Of a stretch of 64,000 nucleotides of DNA, positions 52,918 to 61,979 are shown one piece after another. This DNA is from Polyangiaceae bacterium (GTDB taxonomy: Bacteria > Myxococcota_A > Polyangia > Polyangiales > Polyangiaceae). The position numbers were made by a program, and so were the translations under genes. The stretch covers positions 1,054,001 through 1,118,000 of the forward strand of contig JACKEB010000010.1 of the NCBI GenBank assembly GCA_020633205.1, given 5' to 3'. The first letter of the stretch is position 1, and each line of letters opens with the position of its first letter. Under the pieces are notes generated by a model, which had not been told where the DNA came from, searched no databases, and saw nothing but the letters and a program-made list of their open reading frames with translations.

Positions 52918-54420
52918 ATGGCAGTTCCTGAGCTTCGCATCACCCCCGTGCCTCGCGGCGACGGGCAAGGCCCCGCCCCGGAGCGCCCCGAGCGCGACTT
53001 CGTCCTCTACTGGATGATCGCCAACCGGCGCGCGCACTACAACTTCGCCCTGGACCGCGCCATCGACCATGCGCGCCGGCTCAAGCAGCCGCTGGTGGTG
53101 CTCGAAGCGCTGCGCGTCGGCTACCGCTGGGCAAGCGATCGCCTCCACGCGTTCGTGATCCAGGGCATGGGGGACAACCAGCGGAGCTTCGCGGGCTCGG
53201 CGGCTACGTATCTGCCGTACGTGGAGCCCGAGACCGGCGCTGGCAGCGGGCTCTTGCAGGCGCTTGCCGCGCGAGCCTCGATCGTGGTGACCGATGAGTT
53301 CCCCTGCTTTTTCCTCCCGGATATGGTGAAGGCTGCGGCAAACAAGCTCGACGTTCGCCTCGAGATGGTGGACAGCAACGGGGTCTTGCCGATGCGGGCG
53401 AGTAACAAAGCCTTCGAGCGCGCGTTCGACTTTCGGCGGCACTTGCAGAAGGAGCTGTTGCCTCACCTCGAACACTTCCCGCGGCGCGAGCCCTTGAAGG
53501 GCCTCGAGCTACCCCCGGCAAAGCTGCCGAAGGACTTGCTCGGCCGCTGGCCGGCGCCTCCCAAGGCCTGGCTCGAAGAGGGCGCTGAGCTCGACCTCGC
53601 GAGCTTGCCCATCGACCATGAGGTGTCTCAGGTCAGCTACCAGGGTGGCAGCCGTGCGGCGCGCAAGGGGCTGCGGGGGTTTGTGGAGGATCGACTCGCC
53701 TATTACGCCGAGAAGCGCAGTGACGCCGTGGACGACAACTCGAGCGGCCTCTCGCCGTATCTGCATTTCGGGCACCTGTCGGCCCATGAGGTGTTCCGTG
53801 CGGTGGTCGGCAAGGACTTTGACCCCCTCACCCCCCAATCCCGATCCGCCCGGGGACAGAAAGAAGGCTGGTGGGGCCTTGAACCGTGCGTGGAGAGCTT
53901 CCTCGACGAGGTCGTGACGTGGCGCGAAGTGGGCTACAACAACTGTCTTTTCCGCAAGGATTATGACAAGTACCGCTCGCTCCCCGACTGGGCCAAGCAG
54001 AGCCTCGCCGAGCACGCGAAGGATCCTCGGGATTACACCTACGACTTGCGCACCCTGGAAGCGGGCATGACCCACGATGAGCTGTGGAACGCCGCGCAGT
54101 GGCAGCTCAAGCAGGACGGGCGGATCCACAACTACCTGCGCATGCTCTGGGGCAAGAAGGTGCTCGAGTGGAGCAAGACCCCTCAGCAGGCCCTCGAGAC
54201 GTTGATCGAGCTGAACAACAAGTACGCCGTGGACGGTCGCAACCCGAACTCTTACAGCGGGATCTTCTGGTGCTTTGGCCGCTTCGACCGCGCCTGGGGC
54301 CCTGAGCGGCCGATTTACGGGAAGATCCGCTACATGAGTAGCGACAACACGCGGCGCAAGATGAAGGTCGACGCCTACCTCGAGCGTTGGCTGCCGAGCC
54401 AAGGCCGCCGGCTGTTCTGA
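52918..54420 (+). CDS. Class II-type photolyase
   Basis: 500 residues. The N terminus FVLYWMIANRRAHYNFALDR is the class II version of the photolyase start. The C-terminal flavin domain carries WNAAQWQLKQDGRIHNYLRM, WGKKVLEWSKTPQQALE, LNNKYAVDGRNPNSY and IYGKIRYMSSDNTRRK, all aligned in order with class II CPD photolyases. It repairs cyclobutane dimers with blue light and FAD. Acquisition of an additional role cannot be excluded. It is divergent from argS with a 104-bp gap. Confidence 0.88.
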   Translation: MAVPELRITPVPRGDGQGPAPERPERDFVLYWMIANRRAHYNFALDRAIDHARRLKQPLVVLEALRVGYRWASDRLHAFVIQGMGDNQRSFAGSAATYLPYVEPETGAGSGLLQALAARASIVVTDEFPCFFLPDMVKAAANKLDVRLEMVDSNGVLPMRASNKAFERAFDFRRHLQKELLPHLEHFPRREPLKGLELPPAKLPKDLLGRWPAPPKAWLEEGAELDLASLPIDHEVSQVSYQGGSRAARKGLRGFVEDRLAYYAEKRSDAVDDNSSGLSPYLHFGHLSAHEVFRAVVGKDFDPLTPQSRSARGQKEGWWGLEPCVESFLDEVVTWREVGYNNCLFRKDYDKYRSLPDWAKQSLAEHAKDPRDYTYDLRTLEAGMTHDELWNAAQWQLKQDGRIHNYLRMLWGKKVLEWSKTPQQALETLIELNNKYAVDGRNPNSYSGIFWCFGRFDRAWGPERPIYGKIRYMSSDNTRRKMKVDAYLERWLPSQGRRLF

Positions 54421-54551
54421 CCGCGCCAAGCTCTCGACCTCGCAAGGCGGTTGACGCGGCGAGCAATATCGCCGACTTGCAACGGGCAAGGCTGCTCGAT
54501 CCCGTCGCGAGCTTTCGGGGCGAGAACAGCCGGAGAGCTACGGAGAGCGGC

Positions 54552-56315
54552 ATGACTGAGACGAACGGCGGCGCGATCATTGGTGAGGTCCTGGCTTCCC
54601 GCGGGGTCGAGTACCTCTTCACCCTGTGCGGTGGGCACATCTCGCCCATCCTGGTCGGAGCCAAGCAAAAGGGGATCCGCGTCGTTGACGTGCGCGACGA
54701 GAAGAACGCCGTGTTTGCGGCCGACGCCGTGGCGCGCATGACGGGTGTGCCCGGAGTCGCAGCAGTCACCGCCGGCCCCGGCGTCACCAACACCGTCACG
54801 GCGGTGAAGAACGCACAGATGGCCCAGACCCCGCTCATCATCTTTGGCGGCGCCACGGCGACGCTGCTCAAGGGCCGCGGCTCGCTGCAAGACATCGACC
54901 AGCTGAGCTTGATGAAGCCCATCACCAAGTGGGCGACCACCTGCAAGACCGTTTCCGCGTTGAAACCGACGGTGGAGAAGGCGTTCGAGATCGCCACGAG
55001 CGGCGTGCCGGGCCCGGTGTTCGTCGAAGTGCCCGTCGACTTGCTCTACCCAGAGTCGATGGTGCGCGAGATCTTCATGAAGGAAGCCGGCCTCAAGGGC
55101 GCCAAGAATATCGGTGCCAAGGCCCTCGAGCTGGTGATCAAGGGCTACCTGTTCCGCCAGTTCCACCAGCCGCACGTGAGCCTCGAGTTGCCGTTCAGCG
55201 GCGATGCGACGCCTCCCTTGAGCGGCGACCAGCTGAACCAAGTCGCTGAGCTCGTGGAGCAAGCCGAGCGCCCCGTGCTGGTGATCGGTAGCCAGACGAT
55301 GGTCAGTGTGCGCGACGCCGACAAGCTCGCCCGCGCGGTGAAGCAGCTCGGGATCCCGACCTACCTCGGCGGCATGTCGCGCGGGCTCTTGGGTCGCAAG
55401 AGCGACATCCAGTTCCGCCACAAGCGCGGCAACGCGCTCAAAGAGGCGGACCTGGTGCTGGTCGCAGGCTTCCCCTTCGACTTCCGCTTGAGCTACGGCC
55501 GCGCCATCGGCGGCAAGGCGACGGTGGTTGCAATCAACTTGAGCCCCACGGAGCTCAAGAAGAATCGGCGCCCGGAAGTCGCCATTCAGACTCACGCCGG
55601 GCAGTTCCTCGAGGCACTGGCGGAGCGCGTCGGCGGCCCGAAGGATCGCTGGAACGACTGGTTCAGCACGCTGCGAGCACGTGAAGACGCGCGAGACGCG
55701 CAGATCCAGGACCAAGGGATCCCGTTCGACCCGAGCGGGCCGAACGCCGGCTACGTGAACCCGTTGCACTTCTTCTTGCGACTCGAAGAGAAGATGAGCG
55801 ACGAGGCAGTGCTGGTCGTCGACGGTGGCGACTTCGTCGCGACTGCGAGCTACATCGTGCGCCCGCGGTCACCCCTTTCGTGGCTCGACCCCGGCGCGTT
55901 CGGCACCTTGGGCGTTGGCGGTGGCTTCGCGGTGGGCGCGTCGCTGGTGCGCCCCAAGGGTGAGGTGTGGCTGATCTACGGCGACGGCTCGTCCGCGTAC
56001 TCGCTGGCAGAGTTCGACACCTGCGTGCGGCATGGCCTGGCGCCCATCGCACTCATCGGCACGGACGCCGTGTGGGCGCAGATCGCCCGCGAGCAAGGAG
56101 AGATGCTGGGAGACGACGTCGGCACCGTGTTGCGGCGCACGGACTACCACGGCGTCGCTCAGGGCTACGGCGGCGTGGGCCTCTTGCTGGATGATCCGGC
56201 GAAGATCGACGAGACGTTGGACGAGGCCAAGCGGCTAAGCGCCAGCGGCAAGCCGGTGTGTGTCAACGTTCAGATCGCCGCCACGGACTTCCGCAAGGGC
56301 AGCATCTCGATGTGA
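54552..56315 (+). CDS. ThDP-dependent enzyme, ILVBL/acetolactate synthase-like
   Basis: 587 residues from the ATG at 54552, with GGAG seven bases upstream. The catalytic Glu lies in DVRDEKNAVFAADAVARMTG, and the ThDP site begins YGDGSSAYSLAEFDT. The usual asparagine pair is replaced by IGTDAVWAQIAREQ, the pattern of human ILVBL (a 2-hydroxyacyl-CoA lyase) rather than of IlvB. It is therefore probably a lyase or carboligase on 2-hydroxy- or 2-oxo-acyl compounds, not the branched-chain biosynthetic enzyme; no ilvN or ilvC is nearby. Confidence 0.85.
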   Translation: MTETNGGAIIGEVLASRGVEYLFTLCGGHISPILVGAKQKGIRVVDVRDEKNAVFAADAVARMTGVPGVAAVTAGPGVTNTVTAVKNAQMAQTPLIIFGGATATLLKGRGSLQDIDQLSLMKPITKWATTCKTVSALKPTVEKAFEIATSGVPGPVFVEVPVDLLYPESMVREIFMKEAGLKGAKNIGAKALELVIKGYLFRQFHQPHVSLELPFSGDATPPLSGDQLNQVAELVEQAERPVLVIGSQTMVSVRDADKLARAVKQLGIPTYLGGMSRGLLGRKSDIQFRHKRGNALKEADLVLVAGFPFDFRLSYGRAIGGKATVVAINLSPTELKKNRRPEVAIQTHAGQFLEALAERVGGPKDRWNDWFSTLRAREDARDAQIQDQGIPFDPSGPNAGYVNPLHFFLRLEEKMSDEAVLVVDGGDFVATASYIVRPRSPLSWLDPGAFGTLGVGGGFAVGASLVRPKGEVWLIYGDGSSAYSLAEFDTCVRHGLAPIALIGTDAVWAQIAREQGEMLGDDVGTVLRRTDYHGVAQGYGGVGLLLDDPAKIDETLDEAKRLSASGKPVCVNVQIAATDFRKGSISM

Positions 56316-56367
56316 GCAGCGCCTACTAGGCGTTGAGAGCGCGCCTAGCTGGGCACTGAAACGAGCA

Positions 56368-56395
56368 GGGGCGCCGACTTCGCGATCGGCGCCCC
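56368..56395. terminator. Bidirectional terminator-like hairpin
   Basis: A perfect 10-bp GC-rich stem (56368-56377 with 56386-56395, loop of eight) lies between the convergent ILVBL-like gene and the small exported peptide gene. Flanking T runs are weak on both strands. Confidence 0.6.
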
Positions 56396-56426
56396 GCTCA
56401 GGCTTTCCTTGAGGAAAGAGCAGAAG

Positions 56427-56609
56427 TCAGGACTTCTTCTTCTTCTTTTCCTCGTCGTCTTCATCACCGCAGCTGGGTCCGGAGTCGTCCTGGGACTGGT
56501 AGCTAGAGGTGTGGCTGGTCGGGATGGGCTTGGCCGCGGCCAGTGAGCTCAGCGCGAGCGCGCCGAGACCGATTCCCACCGCCAGGGTGTGGATCATAGG
56601 GTTCTTCAT
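56427..56609 (-). CDS. Small exported peptide with acidic/lysine tail
   Basis: 60 residues. The ribosome-binding site GAGGAGG six bases before the ATG is among the best in the window. A signal peptide (cleavage near AAAKP) leaves a mature peptide of about 35 residues containing a Thr/Ser/Gln-rich stretch, two glycines near one Cys, and the tail GDEDDEEKKKKKS, in which an acidic block meets five lysines. It may be a secreted or periplasmic charged peptide, or bind a polyanion. No family recognised. Confidence 0.7.
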   Translation of the reverse strand: MKNPMIHTLAVGIGLGALALSSLAAAKPIPTSHTSSYQSQDDSGPSCGDEDDEEKKKKKS

Positions 56610-56794
56610 CGGGTTCCTCCTCTCCCGCCTAGAAAGGCGGGTGTGCTCGCACCACGAGGGTGCTGACGGTCACGTAACGATCGTATGGGACCGACAGCGC
56701 AAGTCGCCAGGCCGTTAGCGCGCTGAACCGAGTGTTCCGCGACGCTTACCAATCAGCTTGCCATTCGCGCCGACCGGCACGATTTCCCCGGCAT

Positions 56795-57178
56795 TCAATC
56801 TTCCCAACCGTCTTCGAGCTCCTCTAGCTCGTCGAGATCGCTCACCACGGGCAACCGTGGGGGCTTGGGGAACTGGGGGGAGGTCAGCTGACGTACGGAG
56901 AGCGCCACCGACTCTCCTGGCTTGAGGTCGCGCGCCACGCTGTCCGGGCCCAGGGTCTGGGCTCCCTTGAATCCAGGCAACGGCACCGCGGTGCTCGCGG
57001 GGCTTGGCTGCGAGGCCCCCTCCGGCGCTGGGCGGGTGGTGCGGTTCGAGTCCGGAGGGCTCGTCGCCGTTCGGTGGCGAGCGGACTCGTTGCGCTCCGC
57101 CTTTGCGGGCACCAGGGGTGTCGGCAAATCGCTGTCTGGCTGTTCCAACGTCGCAATGCGGTAGCATGGACGCCACAC
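56795..57178 (-). CDS. Possible small Pro-rich protein
   Basis: 127 residues from a GTG at 57178 with no clear ribosome-binding site. The composition (Pro, Ser, Thr, Asp/Glu) is protein-like and the end is acidic (DLDELEELEDGWED), unlike the overlapping alternative frames. It may be a short cytoplasmic regulator. There is no domain, signal or neighbour evidence, so it is a tentative gene. Confidence 0.35.
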   Translation of the reverse strand: MWRPCYRIATLEQPDSDLPTPLVPAKAERNESARHRTATSPPDSNRTTRPAPEGASQPSPASTAVPLPGFKGAQTLGPDSVARDLKPGESVALSVRQLTSPQFPKPPRLPVVSDLDELEELEDGWED

Positions 57179-57312
57179 GGCATAAACTGGGTAGCGGGCT
57201 CGTCACCGGAAACAGCCCTTACATTGTACGGAAACGCGCCGAGCTACATCTCGCAGGGTGTGTGCTTGGTGTTTCCCGAAGCACACCTCCAGCCACCGCG
57301 TTGGCCGCCTAG

Positions 57313-58497
57313 CTAAGGTCCAAGCTTGACCGAGCTGAAGAAAGCTCGCATCGCCTCGAGCACCTGCGAATCGAATACGGGCCGGTTTGTAGGTGCATCG
57401 TGGTCGTTCAGCAGATGACCCGTGCCCCGGATCAGGTGCACTTCGGCGTCCCTTGAGGCGAGCCGTTGCGCGAGCTCATTGGCGACACGGGGGTGTACGT
57501 TGCGATCCAACGTACCCTGCAGGACGAGCCCGGGGCACGAGAGCTGCGTCCAGGTTTCCACGGTCGTATCCGCGAGGATTTTCTCTTCGGCCAAGGCTTG
57601 CAGCGTCACCCCTCCCCCCATGCACTGGTCGCCCGGATCGTGAGGACCCGACAGGCGGGAAAAACAGTCTCGGTAGCGGCTTGCTTGGAGGTCGAGCGTC
57701 CAAGCCCCATACAAGTCGAACTGATGACGCCGGATGGCGGCCATTCCGTGCAGCTGCTCCACGAGGCCATCCATCAGGTTGCGCGTGGGGCCAGCAAGAG
57801 ACACCACCGCGGCAACCCGCGAGTCGCCTTGGGCCACGTGGGGCGCCAGCATTCCACCTTGACTGTGCCCGATCACGACCAGGCGCTGCGCGTCGACTTC
57901 AGGCCGAGACGCGAGGTAGTCGAGCGCATCCCGCGCGTCGTCGGTGAAGTCACTGAAACGGAACTGCGTGAAGTCCGCGTGACGCTGCTTGAACGCTGCC
58001 TTGTAACAGCTGACGCAGCTGCGCTTGTCGTAGCGCAACACGACGAAGCCTTGTTCCCCAAGGAACTGGGCTAGCTGCTTGAACACGGGGAACGGCGCAT
58101 CGAGAACCGGTCTCGTGATCTCTCCGGACGCGACTTCATCACGCGTCTGCGGCCCACTGCCATGAATCAGCACGACCGCCGGGCGGCGCCCAGGAATGCC
58201 GACAGGCAGCGTGAGCGTGCCCTGGAGCTTTGACAGATACTTCTGCTTCAGCCGCGATTCGAAGCTCACCTCCTCCTCCGCGGTGGTCGTATGTATCGAC
58301 TCGCAGCCGTTGGTGATCGCGCGCTGATTGAGTCCGCAGCCACTCCGAGACTTGCGGCCGTCGCGCATCACGAACGGGCTGGGAGACGGCTCGAGCGAGC
58401 TCTGTCGCGTGGGTAGCTCCGCCAGGACCGCAAGGCCGAGCGCCGCTGCGGTGAACAAACCGTAGCTGAGCAGACTGAGCTTGAGCCAACGCGGCAC
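57313..58497 (-). CDS. Alpha/beta hydrolase with membrane anchor
   Basis: 394 residues. One N-terminal hydrophobic helix is followed by a periplasmic alpha/beta-hydrolase domain with oxyanion-forming HGSGPQTRDE, nucleophile elbow GHSQGG and a late His in RGTGHLLNDHD. The Asp is likely in QGTLDRNVHP. Four or more Cys suggest disulfides. It fits the large dienelactone-hydrolase-like/esterase group. The gene ends just before a small hairpin (57260-57286). Confidence 0.85.
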   Translation of the reverse strand: MPRWLKLSLLSYGLFTAAALGLAVLAELPTRQSSLEPSPSPFVMRDGRKSRSGCGLNQRAITNGCESIHTTTAEEEVSFESRLKQKYLSKLQGTLTLPVGIPGRRPAVVLIHGSGPQTRDEVASGEITRPVLDAPFPVFKQLAQFLGEQGFVVLRYDKRSCVSCYKAAFKQRHADFTQFRFSDFTDDARDALDYLASRPEVDAQRLVVIGHSQGGMLAPHVAQGDSRVAAVVSLAGPTRNLMDGLVEQLHGMAAIRRHQFDLYGAWTLDLQASRYRDCFSRLSGPHDPGDQCMGGGVTLQALAEEKILADTTVETWTQLSCPGLVLQGTLDRNVHPRVANELAQRLASRDAEVHLIRGTGHLLNDHDAPTNRPVFDSQVLEAMRAFFSSVKLGP

Positions 58498-58541
58498 GCT
58501 TCAGGGTCGCACGTCTGCTCAGATCCTGAAACACTCGCGGC

Positions 58542-59486
58542 TTGATTCGCGCTCGGGGGCTTGGTCGACGTTTCGGCGATCGCGTTGCGGTCGAAGACCT
58601 CGATTTGCGCGTGGAACGTGGCGAAGTCCTCGCGCTGTTGGGCCCCAACGGTGCAGGCAAGACGACCACCGTGCGCCTGTTGTCCGCGTTGATCGCTCCG
58701 AGCGCGGGCTCCGCGCATGTCAACGGCCACTCCGTGGTCGACGAAGCCGAGGCGGTGCGCCGCTCCACCGGCATCCTCACGGAAACTCCAGGCCTCTACG
58801 ACAAACACACCGCGGTGGAGAACCTGCGGCTCTTTGCCCGGCTGTATGGCGTGGAGCAGCGCGACGGGGCGATCCAACGGGAACTCGAGCGGGTTGGGTT
58901 GTGGGAGCGTCGCTCAGAGCCCGTCGGGCAATACTCCAAGGGGATGAAACAGCGCCTGGCGTTCGCGCGTGCGTTGCTCCCGGCGCCTCCGGTACTCTTT
59001 CTGGACGAGCCGACCTCCGGCTTGGACCCCGAGAACGCGCGCAACGTCCGACGCATCATCGGTGAGCTCCGGGCAAGCGGCACCACCATCATCCTCTGCA
59101 CACACAACCTGGACGAAGCCGAGCGCCTCGCGACGCGCATCGCGATCCTCGAGCGCACGCTGGTCACTTCGGGCACCGCAAGAGAGCTGCGCGCATCCGG
59201 GCGCGAGAACGTCGTGCAACTCCAGCTGGCGACGATCCCGGAGGGTCTCTCCCAGGAGCTACAGACCCAAGCGTACGTTTCGGGAGTCGAGTGCGTCGAT
59301 GACCGACACATCAACGTGCAGCTCACGGATCCTGGAAACGACAAGCCAGCGCTCGTGCGTCACCTCGTGGGTTTGGGGGTGAGAGTGCAGCTGATGCGCG
59401 ATTTCCAGCCCTCGCTTGAAGACGTCTACTTGCGCGTCGTCGAAGGCGCGCCCTCCCCCCAAACCAACGCGCAGGCCGAGCCGTGA
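58542..59486 (+). CDS. ABC-2 exporter ATPase (first cassette)
   Basis: 314 residues. Walker A GPNGAGKTT (34-42), signature YSKGMKQRLAFA, Walker B VLFLDEPTSGLDP and the H-loop CTHNLDE are intact. The C-terminal domain is about 100 residues, as in NatA/ABC-A-type exporters. It starts at TTG 58542 with no strong ribosome-binding site, and overlaps the permease gene by four bases (GTGA). It is paralogous to the second ATPase below. Confidence 0.88.
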   Translation: MIRARGLGRRFGDRVAVEDLDLRVERGEVLALLGPNGAGKTTTVRLLSALIAPSAGSAHVNGHSVVDEAEAVRRSTGILTETPGLYDKHTAVENLRLFARLYGVEQRDGAIQRELERVGLWERRSEPVGQYSKGMKQRLAFARALLPAPPVLFLDEPTSGLDPENARNVRRIIGELRASGTTIILCTHNLDEAERLATRIAILERTLVTSGTARELRASGRENVVQLQLATIPEGLSQELQTQAYVSGVECVDDRHINVQLTDPGNDKPALVRHLVGLGVRVQLMRDFQPSLEDVYLRVVEGAPSPQTNAQAEP

Positions 59487-60268
59487 ACTACGAACGGGTC
59501 GCGGCCATCGCCGCACACGAGTGGATTGGCCTGAAGCGCAATCGTCAGGTGCTGTGGGGGCTCGCCGTGCTGCCGATCCTACTCACGTTGTTCGTGATCG
59601 GCTTCAGCGTGTTGGGCAGCAACGCCAACCCGGGTTCGATGAATGGCGGCAGCGCCCCCAGCGTGCTGACGGGGGCACCGGCCAGCGTGCAGCTGGTGAT
59701 CCAGCTCAACGAGATGTTCGAGTTCTTCTTCTTGGTGATGCCTGCGAGCTATCCGTTGATCATCGCAGCGACGAGCATCGTTCAAGAGAAGAAGGCGAAG
59801 AGTCTCGAGCCGCTTTTGGCGAGCCCGATCACCACCACAGAGCTCTTGGTTGGCAAGAGCGTCGCCGCCGTGTTGCCGAGCTTGTTCATGTGTTGGAGCG
59901 GCGTCGCCGTGTGCGCGGTCGGGCTCTACTTTCTGGCACCCCCGCTAGTTCTTGCCTTCTTCATTCGACCCACGTGGGTGGTCGCGATGTGCTTGCTCAC
60001 TCCGCTCCTGGCGAGCCTTGCGGGGCTGCTTGGTGTGAGCGTCTCGAGCCGGGCCGCGGATGAAAAGGCGGCGGGCCTGTGGGCGACGCTGCTGATGACG
60101 CTGGTGTTCTTGTTGCCGTGCGGATTGTTGATCAGCGGAAAGCTATTGAGCTTGTGGGCGCTGCTCGCCGGTTCCCTCAGCGTGGCGGTCCTGAACGCTA
60201 TCGTGCTGCGCGTCGCGGTGCGCGTCTTCCAGCGGGAAGAGATCCTCACCCGGGGGGCGAACACGTGA
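59483..60268 (+). CDS. ABC-2 exporter permease (first cassette)
   Basis: 261 residues with about six membrane helices. It begins with GTG at 59483 overlapping the ATPase stop. A short soluble start, a hairpin loop after helix one rich in Asn/Ser/Gly, and the segment SIVQEKKAKSLEPLLASPIT are characteristic of ABC-2/NatB-type permeases. It works with the preceding ATPase. Its cargo (peptide, antibiotic, ion or lipid) is unknown. Confidence 0.88.
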   Translation: MNYERVAAIAAHEWIGLKRNRQVLWGLAVLPILLTLFVIGFSVLGSNANPGSMNGGSAPSVLTGAPASVQLVIQLNEMFEFFFLVMPASYPLIIAATSIVQEKKAKSLEPLLASPITTTELLVGKSVAAVLPSLFMCWSGVAVCAVGLYFLAPPLVLAFFIRPTWVVAMCLLTPLLASLAGLLGVSVSSRAADEKAAGLWATLLMTLVFLLPCGLLISGKLLSLWALLAGSLSVAVLNAIVLRVAVRVFQREEILTRGANT

Positions 60269-61206
60269 TCGAAGCCCGGGGGCTTGGGCGGAAGTTCGGG
60301 GATCAGGTCGCGGTGGAAGATCTGAACCTGCGCATCGAAGCCGGGGAGGTGTTCGGCTTGCTGGGACCGAACGGCGCCGGAAAGAGCACCAGTGTTCGTT
60401 TGCTGTGCGGGCTGATCGCTCCAACCTCGGGCACAGCCGAACTCGCGGGGGTTGACGTCGTACGCGCCCCCGAGCAAGTGCGCTCCAAGATCGGGATCCT
60501 GACGGAAACGCCAGGTCTCTACGAGAAGCTGAACGCCGTCGAGAATCTGCGCTTCTTTGCTGAGCTGTACGAAATTCCTAGCGCGAGCATCCAGGCCCGG
60601 GTGCAACAGGTGCTCGAGCTCGTTCAGCTGTGGGAGCGCCGGGCGGAACCCGTAGGCGGTTTCTCCAAGGGCATGCGTCAGCGGGTCGCGATCGCCAGAG
60701 CGCTCTTGCCGTCCCCGCCAGTGCTCTTCCTCGATGAGCCAACGTCCGGGCTAGATCCAGTGACGGCTCGCTTGGTGCGGGCACTGATCGCAGACCTGAA
60801 GAGCGAGGGGCGCACGATCGTGCTCTGCACCCACAACCTCGATGAAGCAGAACGCCTATGCGACCGCGTTGGGGTGCTGAACCGCCGGCTGCTGCGCGTG
60901 GATACACCCGAGCGACTGAGACGGGAACTCTATGCGCAAGTCACGCGAGTGGAACTCGCGGAACTCACGCCACAACTCCTGGAGCGGGTACGCGGGCTAC
61001 CGTTCGTCGACAGCGCACGCGCAGAAGGCAATCAGCTCTTCGCGATGATCGCCGACTACGAGCTCCACAACCCCGATCTGGTGCAGGAGCTGGTCCAAGC
61101 AGGCGCGTCGATCCTCAGCATCGAGCGGGAGCCGCAATCCCTGGAGCAGGTGTATTTCGATCTGCTAGCGAAGGACCAAGCGGCCCCCGTCGGAGGCGAT
61201 TCGTGA
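60265..61206 (+). CDS. ABC-2 exporter ATPase (second cassette)
   Basis: 313 residues from GTG at 60265, overlapping the previous permease stop by four bases. Walker A GPNGAGKST, signature FSKGMRQRVAIA, Walker B VLFLDEPTSGLDP and H-loop CTHNLDE are present. It parallels the first ATPase along its length, including the same opening IEARGLGRKFGDQVAVEDL versus IRARGLGRRFGDRVAVEDL. This shows a local tandem duplication of the cassette. Confidence 0.9.
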   Translation: MIEARGLGRKFGDQVAVEDLNLRIEAGEVFGLLGPNGAGKSTSVRLLCGLIAPTSGTAELAGVDVVRAPEQVRSKIGILTETPGLYEKLNAVENLRFFAELYEIPSASIQARVQQVLELVQLWERRAEPVGGFSKGMRQRVAIARALLPSPPVLFLDEPTSGLDPVTARLVRALIADLKSEGRTIVLCTHNLDEAERLCDRVGVLNRRLLRVDTPERLRRELYAQVTRVELAELTPQLLERVRGLPFVDSARAEGNQLFAMIADYELHNPDLVQELVQAGASILSIEREPQSLEQVYFDLLAKDQAAPVGGDS

Positions 61207-61973
61207 ATCGTCGCCACGTGCGGGCGGTGTTGAGGCGCGAGTGGCTCGAGCTGTCGAAGAGCCGGGCCGCCAAGATCACGGCGTGGCTCTTGCCCCTTGG
61301 AGTAGTCGCCGCGGTCGCTGGGACGCAGCGCTGGTTCGTGGGGCTCGCTCCACAAACGCTCGCTGAAGCAGCCAAAGAGCTCGGAGGCAGCTCGGGTGAC
61401 GCGCCGGTGGTCGCCTTGCTCGACTTCGTCAACCTGCAGTGGCTCGCGCTGATGTTGGCGTTGCCGGCGGTGCTCCCCCAGATGATCAGCGTCTATAGCA
61501 TCGTCACCGAGAAAGAATCGAAGAGCCTCGAAGCGGTGCTCGCGACACCTATTTCCACACTGGATTTGCTACTGGGAAAGACGTTGGTTGCCGTGCTGCC
61601 AGCGATAGGATTGACGTGGGCCTGCTACGTCGGGAGCGCCCTGGCGGCCGCAGTGATCGCTCCGGCGCCTGTGGGAGCGCACTTCTTTCGGGCGCACTAC
61701 GCCCTGGGGTTCTCCGTGTTGGTCCCCTTGGTGGCTTTTCTGGCTGGAATTTCTGGCGTGATCGTCTCAGCCTACGCCAGGGACGTGCGGGGTGCGCAGT
61801 CGCTCTCTGGCTTCGTGGTGCTACCGCTGATGGGCGTGGCGCTGGTGCCGCTCGTAGATAGCCTCTGGTTGCTCGCCGCGACCTGCTGCTTGCTTGCGTT
61901 GCTCGGCTTTTGGTTGAGCCGACTCGCCGCCCGGCTCTTTCAGCGTGGTGAAATCCTGACGCGCTGGCGCTGA
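61203..61973 (+). CDS. ABC-2 exporter permease (second cassette)
   Basis: 256 residues from GTG at 61203, overlapping the ATPase stop. It has about six membrane helices and the loop SIVTEKESKSLEAVLATPIS, the counterpart of SIVQEKKAKSLEPLLASPIT in the first permease, and ends ERGEILTRWR-like (QRGEILTRW) just as the first ends QREEILTRG. The two permeases are paralogues, so the operon may assemble a heterodimeric transporter. Confidence 0.9.
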   Translation: MNRRHVRAVLRREWLELSKSRAAKITAWLLPLGVVAAVAGTQRWFVGLAPQTLAEAAKELGGSSGDAPVVALLDFVNLQWLALMLALPAVLPQMISVYSIVTEKESKSLEAVLATPISTLDLLLGKTLVAVLPAIGLTWACYVGSALAAAVIAPAPVGAHFFRAHYALGFSVLVPLVAFLAGISGVIVSAYARDVRGAQSLSGFVVLPLMGVALVPLVDSLWLLAATCCLLALLGFWLSRLAARLFQRGEILTRWR

Positions 61974-61979
61974 CCGGCG

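Noticed and set aside
54375..55769. 464-residue minus-strand frame
   Set aside because: Antisense shadow of the ILVBL-like enzyme gene, whose ThDP motifs are intact.
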